Assembly: GCA_030917065.1 (NCBI GenBank) | Contig: JAUPVL010000015.1 | Span: 1-17,918 of the forward strand | DNA: 17,918 bases | Direction: 5' to 3' | DNA from: Patescibacteria group bacterium | Lineage (GTDB): Bacteria > Patescibacteriota > Saccharimonadia > CAILAD01 > BJGX01 | Part shown: positions 14,186-17,918 of the stretch, piece by piece | Layout: every line of letters begins with the position of its first letter | Numbering within the stretch: position 1 is the stretch's first letter | The notes under the pieces: model-generated | What the model was told of the DNA's origin: nothing | The model's database searches: none | What the model saw: the letters and a program-made list of their open reading frames with translations, nothing else | Translations under genes and position numbers: made by a program

Positions 14186-15811
14186 TCAGTCTTGGATTTC
14201 TATTCCAAGATCTTGCAGTTTCTTTGCGGTTCCACGTTCTGAGGACATTCTGGTTAGTTCTTCCAGGTTGTCAGATCGATTTACGAACAACATAGCTGCT
14301 GCAGATACTGGATAGACTCTTGCAAGCTCCTCGTACATCAGGTTACAAAGCTTTCTGTATCCTGGGTGACCCTGAGGGCTGGTACGAAGCTCAAGCAAAT
14401 GAAACAACTCACGAAGATTGGTGATGAAACTGTACCTCATCTTGTAGCCCATACACACAGCGTACTGCGCTTCGTATACAAAGCCGCCGTTGAGCATGTA
14501 GCGATATAGGTTGCCAGATAGGTTCATGCATGTCTTAAATTTCTGGGCCAAGCCGGCTTCCTTAATCAGATCTGGCACATCGTATCCATAGAACGGAGTC
14601 AGTGGCTGCCACTCCATAGCATCAACCATGCGATGCCTCTGTAGATCTCGGAAAGTGCCGTAATCACCGATTAGCTCCCATTCGAAGTGAGCTTTTTCGA
14701 TAGCCCTTCCAGGCTTGATTCGCCTATTATGGCGATTACCGAAGTACATTTTCATGACTTGGATTTTATCTGACTCAGACCAGCCCCTAATGGTGTTGGC
14801 GAGCACTGTCATAGAACAGCCATCTGTGGTTAGCCCGGTTGCATAGAGCATCCTTGCTACCAGATCTGTTTCGTCATGTGGCCAATAGTCCACTAGAGTG
14901 ACGGGTGCCAAGTTTTGATGTCCATGCACCAACATGCCTTCATGAAATTCACTAAAGGCTCGACGAACTGCTACTCTGTTTTCCACATCAAGTAGATCTC
15001 GGTCGACCCGATCGACACGCTCGAAGAAGACTGGAGCAACCTTGCGTACTTGCTCCAAGATGCGCCAGCCTGTCTCCTGCATTTCCTCGAGTGGCTGCGA
15101 AAGCAGATGTTTGACTAGGTTCGCAATGCCTTGAGCTGAGCCGACAATACCCACTGTCGAAGTAGTAGCTGCGGGCAGAAGTGTCCTTACAGCATCACAA
15201 GCTTGAGCTCGAGTCGCACCGACCCAACCAGCATGTCCTGCAGGATCTTGATCTTTATCGGGCCTTGGGTTGTTGGAACGAACATAGTCGGTAAGTTCTC
15301 TCACCAGTTCCGAGTAGGTATCAAACATCTGATCCATCACAGACACGTACTCTTCCTCGACTTCTGGATCTAGCCCAGCTGGGATGTGATAGCGGTATCT
15401 GCCATCATCACCTCTTTGATCGAAGTAGATGTAGCGAGTTGACTGCTCGAGATACGACAAGAGTCTTGGCCACTCAAGTTGCTTAGTAAGCAAGTTGGAA
15501 GCATCCTCAACGGCGAGTGGTATACACAGAAGCTGGGCCACGGAATCATCCCCATAAGCCGTCACCACTCGCTGGATCAACTGTTCAGCATCTTCTGGAT
15601 CTACGCCAAACTCACTTACAAGAATCTTGCGCAGGTCGTGAGGATTTCTACTTAGTCGCGCCATGGATGCTGCAACTGCAACTGGGTTGGCTTCTCCAGT
15701 GAATGCATACACTGGGCCAGATATATCAGTCACCTGGGGCTCAAGCCATTCAAGCCCTCGCTCGGTAATTGTGATGGTTTCGTCATCTTTGGTGAAAAAA
15801 TCACTGGTCAT
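14186..15811 (-). CDS. Fused double ThyX-like (flavin-dependent thymidylate synthase) protein
   Basis: At 541 residues this is about twice a normal ThyX, which makes dTMP from dUMP with FAD, NADPH and methylene-tetrahydrofolate. Two ThyX-like halves can be traced. The N-terminal half (about 35-265) has WPRLLSYLEQSTRY (114-127), aligning with the signature RHRxxSxNExSxRY but lacking the first R, the H and the N. The C-terminal half (about 290-510) has RHR (392-394) and E400 but lacks the later SxRY part. Both halves also show the downstream LR-rich helix (for example LRELFHLLELR, 466-476). It overlaps tmk by 11 bases, and AAAGGAGC lies about eight bases before the ATG. Position beside tmk, dcd and glyA supports a thymidylate role. 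Base composition is more GC-rich than in the sugar-transfer genes. Activity is an inference. Confidence 0.82.
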   Translation of the reverse strand: MTSDFFTKDDETITITERGLEWLEPQVTDISGPVYAFTGEANPVAVAASMARLSRNPHDLRKILVSEFGVDPEDAEQLIQRVVTAYGDDSVAQLLCIPLAVEDASNLLTKQLEWPRLLSYLEQSTRYIYFDQRGDDGRYRYHIPAGLDPEVEEEYVSVMDQMFDTYSELVRELTDYVRSNNPRPDKDQDPAGHAGWVGATRAQACDAVRTLLPAATTSTVGIVGSAQGIANLVKHLLSQPLEEMQETGWRILEQVRKVAPVFFERVDRVDRDLLDVENRVAVRRAFSEFHEGMLVHGHQNLAPVTLVDYWPHDETDLVARMLYATGLTTDGCSMTVLANTIRGWSESDKIQVMKMYFGNRHNRRIKPGRAIEKAHFEWELIGDYGTFRDLQRHRMVDAMEWQPLTPFYGYDVPDLIKEAGLAQKFKTCMNLSGNLYRYMLNGGFVYEAQYAVCMGYKMRYSFITNLRELFHLLELRTSPQGHPGYRKLCNLMYEELARVYPVSAAAMLFVNRSDNLEELTRMSSERGTAKKLQDLGIEIQD

Positions 15812-16436
15812 CTTGATGCTCCTTTTGTAGCTCGCTTACTGCAGCTAGGATGGATGCGTGTACGTCCTCTGGGTTGTTACGTGCATCTACCACGACAAAT
15901 CTTATATTTGTGAGTCTTTGAGCGATCTCGCGATAAGCAAGTATCAGCTTCTCGCGAAATTCATCTTGTTCCTGCTCAAATCGATCAGTTGAATTGTGTT
16001 GGCCAGTTCCTCTACGAGCTCTCACCTGTTCGATATCTATATCTAGCAGAATCACGATGTCTGGTCGTACTTCGCCCATTGCAATCTCACATACTTGAAG
16101 CGCGAGATCAAATTCTAGACCTCTCACAATACCTTGATAAGCAAGTGTGCTTACAAAGCTTCGGTCCGAAACGACTGATATTCCAGATTTTAGACTTGGC
16201 ACTACTTCCTCAGAGAGATTCTGAACTCTATCAGCGTTCATCAGTAAGAGTTCAGTCAGCGGGGTTATTTCGCTATTACTGGGGTCTAGAAGAATCGATC
16301 GAAGCTCTTGGCCTATTCGTGTGCCACCCGGTTCTCTCGTTAATTGAGCGCCAAGTGCCTCTGCTAGTCGCATCGATTGTGTGGTCTTGCCGCAACTATC
16401 TACACCCTCTAGTACTATGTATAGTGGTTTGGGCAT
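15801..16436 (-). CDS. tmk: Thymidylate kinase
   Basis: Tmk phosphorylates dTMP to dTDP with ATP. The 211 residues contain the P-loop EGVDSCGKTTQ (10-20), TREPGGT (33-39), the DR motif in DRSFVSTLAYQG (91-102), and a LID region RRGTGQHNSTDRFE (141-154). The P-loop has SC where DGA or DGS is more usual, but the essential GKTT is intact. A strong AAAGGAGGT lies six bases before the ATG. Its 3' end overlaps the ThyX-like gene by 11 bases, so the enzyme making dTMP and the one consuming it are translationally linked. A hairpin separates it from dcd upstream. Confidence 0.96.
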   Translation of the reverse strand: MPKPLYIVLEGVDSCGKTTQSMRLAEALGAQLTREPGGTRIGQELRSILLDPSNSEITPLTELLLMNADRVQNLSEEVVPSLKSGISVVSDRSFVSTLAYQGIVRGLEFDLALQVCEIAMGEVRPDIVILLDIDIEQVRARRGTGQHNSTDRFEQEQDEFREKLILAYREIAQRLTNIRFVVVDARNNPEDVHASILAAVSELQKEHQDDQ

Positions 16437-16512
16437 ACCAAAACCTCCTTTTTCAAGGAACTCCCCTTTTTAGAAGTCATATTTACTTTAACAAACTATT
16501 GATAATTAAAAT

Positions 16513-16537
16513 AGTCACATCAACAATAGATGTGACT
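16513..16537 (-). terminator. Hairpin after dcd
   Basis: A perfect nine-base-pair stem AGTCACATC/GATGTGACT with a seven-base loop starts five bases after the dcd stop. On the minus strand it is followed by ATTTTAATTATC, a modest T-rich tail. It is probably a terminator, possibly partial, between dcd and tmk. Confidence 0.6.
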
Positions 16538-16542
16538 GGTAG

Positions 16543-17373
16543 TTAGAAAGCAATGTCAGGGTTGTCTCTTAGTAGTTTTCTAATCTTCTCGTTTTTGTGG
16601 CTAAAGAATCGCGGCAGCATCGAGTCAGCATTCCACTCAGCTTTGATTCTAGCGAGATCTACACCACTTTGGTAATGACCGCCTTGACCATAGTTGATGG
16701 TTGACCCGGCTACCCACAAGAATACAAGTTGTGCGATGGGCATGCCAACTACAAGTGGTACCCATACTTCCTGATTCTTGTTACGCACTTCCATAGTCCA
16801 TCTGTTTACATAGCCTACATCACCCCAACCAGCGTCGTCACACGCTGATATATTGATACGTCCGAGACTCGATCGTGCCTTCATCATGGTGGTTGCACCG
16901 CAGACAGCACCGATAAACTCAAGCGTGTGCGCCAAAATGCACTCACCTGGTTTTAACACAATGATCTGTTCATCATCTGCTATTCCGCTAAATGGATGGC
17001 GCTGGTGATCCTCGCACCACTGGGCGTGAGTGACGGCTTGATATGGGCCGCTATAGTAACTCCTCACCTCGTCTTCGTCATATGGCGAGAAGTCGACTTT
17101 GTGTCCGACTTGTTCTGCGACCCAGAAGTTACCGCCTAGTCTTACATCGTAGCTACTTGATCCAAGAAGCATCTCTTCAAATGGATCAATGACGAATAGA
17201 CCTGAGTTAACAGCAGCGACTATTTCGGCGTCTCCTGCAATACCCGAGAAAAATCTTGCTGTGTTTTCGAGAATCGCACGCACTGCATCGATATCGTCAG
17301 GTGCACCGATGAGAGCTTCTTTGAGCCTCTCCGACAATTCCAGGTAGGCCTGAGCATTTACCTTTTCAAACAT
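16543..17373 (-). CDS. dcd: dCTP deaminase family protein, enlarged
   Basis: The dCTP deaminase/dUTPase fold is clear: SSSYDVRLG (72-80), LKPGECILAHTLE (140-152), KARSSLGRI (165-173), E195 in WTMEVRN matching the catalytic glutamate, PIAQLVF (212-218), and GQGGHYQSG (229-237). The reaction is dCTP to dUTP and ammonia, or directly to dUMP if bifunctional; the sequence does not show which. At 276 residues it is much longer than the usual 180-195: there are about 40 extra N-terminal residues and a basic C-terminal tail of about 30 (KNEKIRKLL). It feeds the tmk/ThyX-like module downstream. A GGGAG element precedes the ATG by about eight bases. A separate dUTPase gene is not in the window. Confidence 0.87.
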   Translation of the reverse strand: MFEKVNAQAYLELSERLKEALIGAPDDIDAVRAILENTARFFSGIAGDAEIVAAVNSGLFVIDPFEEMLLGSSSYDVRLGGNFWVAEQVGHKVDFSPYDEDEVRSYYSGPYQAVTHAQWCEDHQRHPFSGIADDEQIIVLKPGECILAHTLEFIGAVCGATTMMKARSSLGRINISACDDAGWGDVGYVNRWTMEVRNKNQEVWVPLVVGMPIAQLVFLWVAGSTINYGQGGHYQSGVDLARIKAEWNADSMLPRFFSHKNEKIRKLLRDNPDIAF

Positions 17374-17411
17374 GTCTCACTCCCACATATCTAGGTACGT
17401 TTACATAACTA

Positions 17412-17440
17412 AGCTTATCAGTCGATGTGAGCATTATCAA
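17412..17440 (-). promoter_or_regulatory. Possible promoter for dcd
   Basis: On the minus strand TTGATA (17440-17435) is followed after 17 bases by TAAGCT (17417-17412), preceded by TGA. The -10 match is only three of six bases. It lies directly after the rplA terminator, where a new promoter is expected, which is the main support. Confidence 0.4.
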
Positions 17441-17444
17441 ACAT

Positions 17445-17475
17445 AAGAAAAACAGCCAATACGGCTGTTTTTCTT
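17445..17475 (-). terminator. Terminator of the rplA unit
   Basis: A perfect 13-base-pair stem AAGAAAAACAGCC/GGCTGTTTTTCTT with a five-base loop starts 20 bases after the rplA stop. The minus-strand side ends in a T-rich run. This is one of the two strongest terminators in the window, so rplA and dcd are unlikely to share most transcripts. Confidence 0.9.
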
Positions 17476-17495
17476 ACTGAAGTATTCTTAGTAGT

Positions 17496-17918
17496 TTATT
17501 TGAGAGCTTCAGCGATGTCTAGCTTGATAGATGGGCTCATGCTAGAAGTGACATAGATACTTTTGATATATGTGCCTTTTACACCACTAGGCTTGTTTGA
17601 TTTGATAGCTTTAATTACTGCCATTAAGTTAGTTTCTAGGTCTTTTGGCTTGAAACTAAGCTTACCAAATGCCACGTGCACTATTCCGTTGGCATCGTTT
17701 TTGATCTCAGCACGGCCTTTTTTTATCTCTTCTACAACAGTAGAGGGAGTAGGTGTTACCGTGCCACTCTTAGGTGATGGCATCAATCCTTTTGGACCGA
17801 GTACTTTGGCATGTTTGCCAAGCTCACCCATCTTGTCAGGACTAGCCACTAGAACATCAAAGTCCAGCTTACCCTTGGATATAGCAGAGAGAATTGCTTC
17901 GGCATCTACATTGTCAGC
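17496..17918 (-). CDS. rplA: 50S ribosomal protein L1, 5' end outside the window
   Basis: The C-terminal 140 residues of L1, which forms the mobile L1 stalk at the ribosome's E site and often represses its own operon. Visible family segments are LVASPDKMGELGKHAKVLGP, GLMPSPKSGTVT, and the final GTYIKSIYVTSSMSPSIKLD. The frame stays open through the right edge (beginning ADNVDAEAIL), so the gene is cut by the window, not broken; a GTG at 17849 is an internal valine, not the start. Full L1 is about 230 residues, so about 90 are missing. rplK would be expected upstream. Downstream, the usual neighbour rplJ is replaced by dcd after a strong terminator. Confidence 0.95.
   Translation of the reverse strand, partial: ADNVDAEAILSAISKGKLDFDVLVASPDKMGELGKHAKVLGPKGLMPSPKSGTVTPTPSTVVEEIKKGRAEIKNDANGIVHVAFGKLSFKPKDLETNLMAVIKAIKSNKPSGVKGTYIKSIYVTSSMSPSIKLDIAEALK

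Noticed and set aside
15989..16546. Plus-strand open frame of 185 codons
   Set aside because: It is entirely antisense to tmk and the tmk-dcd gap, with no recognisable domain and no promoter; tmk is unambiguous.
1..17918. CRISPR arrays, insertion sequences, phage genes or attachment sites
   Set aside because: No regularly spaced repeats, terminal inverted repeats, transposase or integrase frames were seen; the tRNA-Gln 3' end has no visible duplicate in the window.

Overview
The window looks like a chromosomal core region of a Candidate Phyla Radiation bacterium, most likely Candidatus Saccharibacteria (TM7) or a close relative. This is inferred from gene order and protein style and was not tested by a search. 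Coding density is very high, genes overlap or nearly touch, and base composition is AT-leaning. TGA serves as an ordinary stop (glyA, the ThyX-like gene and a 44-residue gene end in it), so there is no UGA recoding as in Gracilibacteria or SR1. No phage, insertion sequence, CRISPR array or transposon is visible, and no stretch over 300 bases lacks a gene.

Layout from left to right. A tRNA-Gln(UUG) with its own promoter and terminator lies on the minus strand. Back to back with its promoter is a strong plus-strand promoter serving two tiny cysteine-rich genes (58 and 44 residues), the only plus-strand protein genes here. A bidirectional hairpin separates them from a long minus-strand series. 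Listed by rising coordinate, so downstream to upstream, this series is: cysS, a DEDDh exonuclease, recR, ybaB; then an envelope sugar cassette (GT-C transferase, ALG5-like GT2, second GT-C transferase, GtrA-like flippase); then dnaB, dnaX and an unrecognised coiled-coil protein; a terminator; rplL and rplJ with a probable L10-binding leader and strong promoter; glyA; a fused double ThyX-like protein; tmk; an enlarged dCTP deaminase; a terminator; and the 3' part of rplA at the right edge.

How the parts fit. dcd, the ThyX-like gene, tmk and glyA form a nearly complete route from dCTP to dTDP with its one-carbon donor, set between rplA and rplJ, which are usually adjacent. dnaX, ybaB and recR, usually adjacent, are split by dnaB and the sugar cassette. 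That cassette has all three roles needed for lipid-linked glycosylation: making polyprenyl-phosphate sugar, flipping it, and transferring it outside.

Most worth a second look: the ThyX-like fusion, whose signature motif appears divided between its two halves; the pair of cysteine-rich mini-proteins; a DnaX without its zinc-binding cysteines; the coiled-coil protein with an internal duplication; and several genes with a TATAAT-like box so close to the start codon that their mRNAs may be leaderless.
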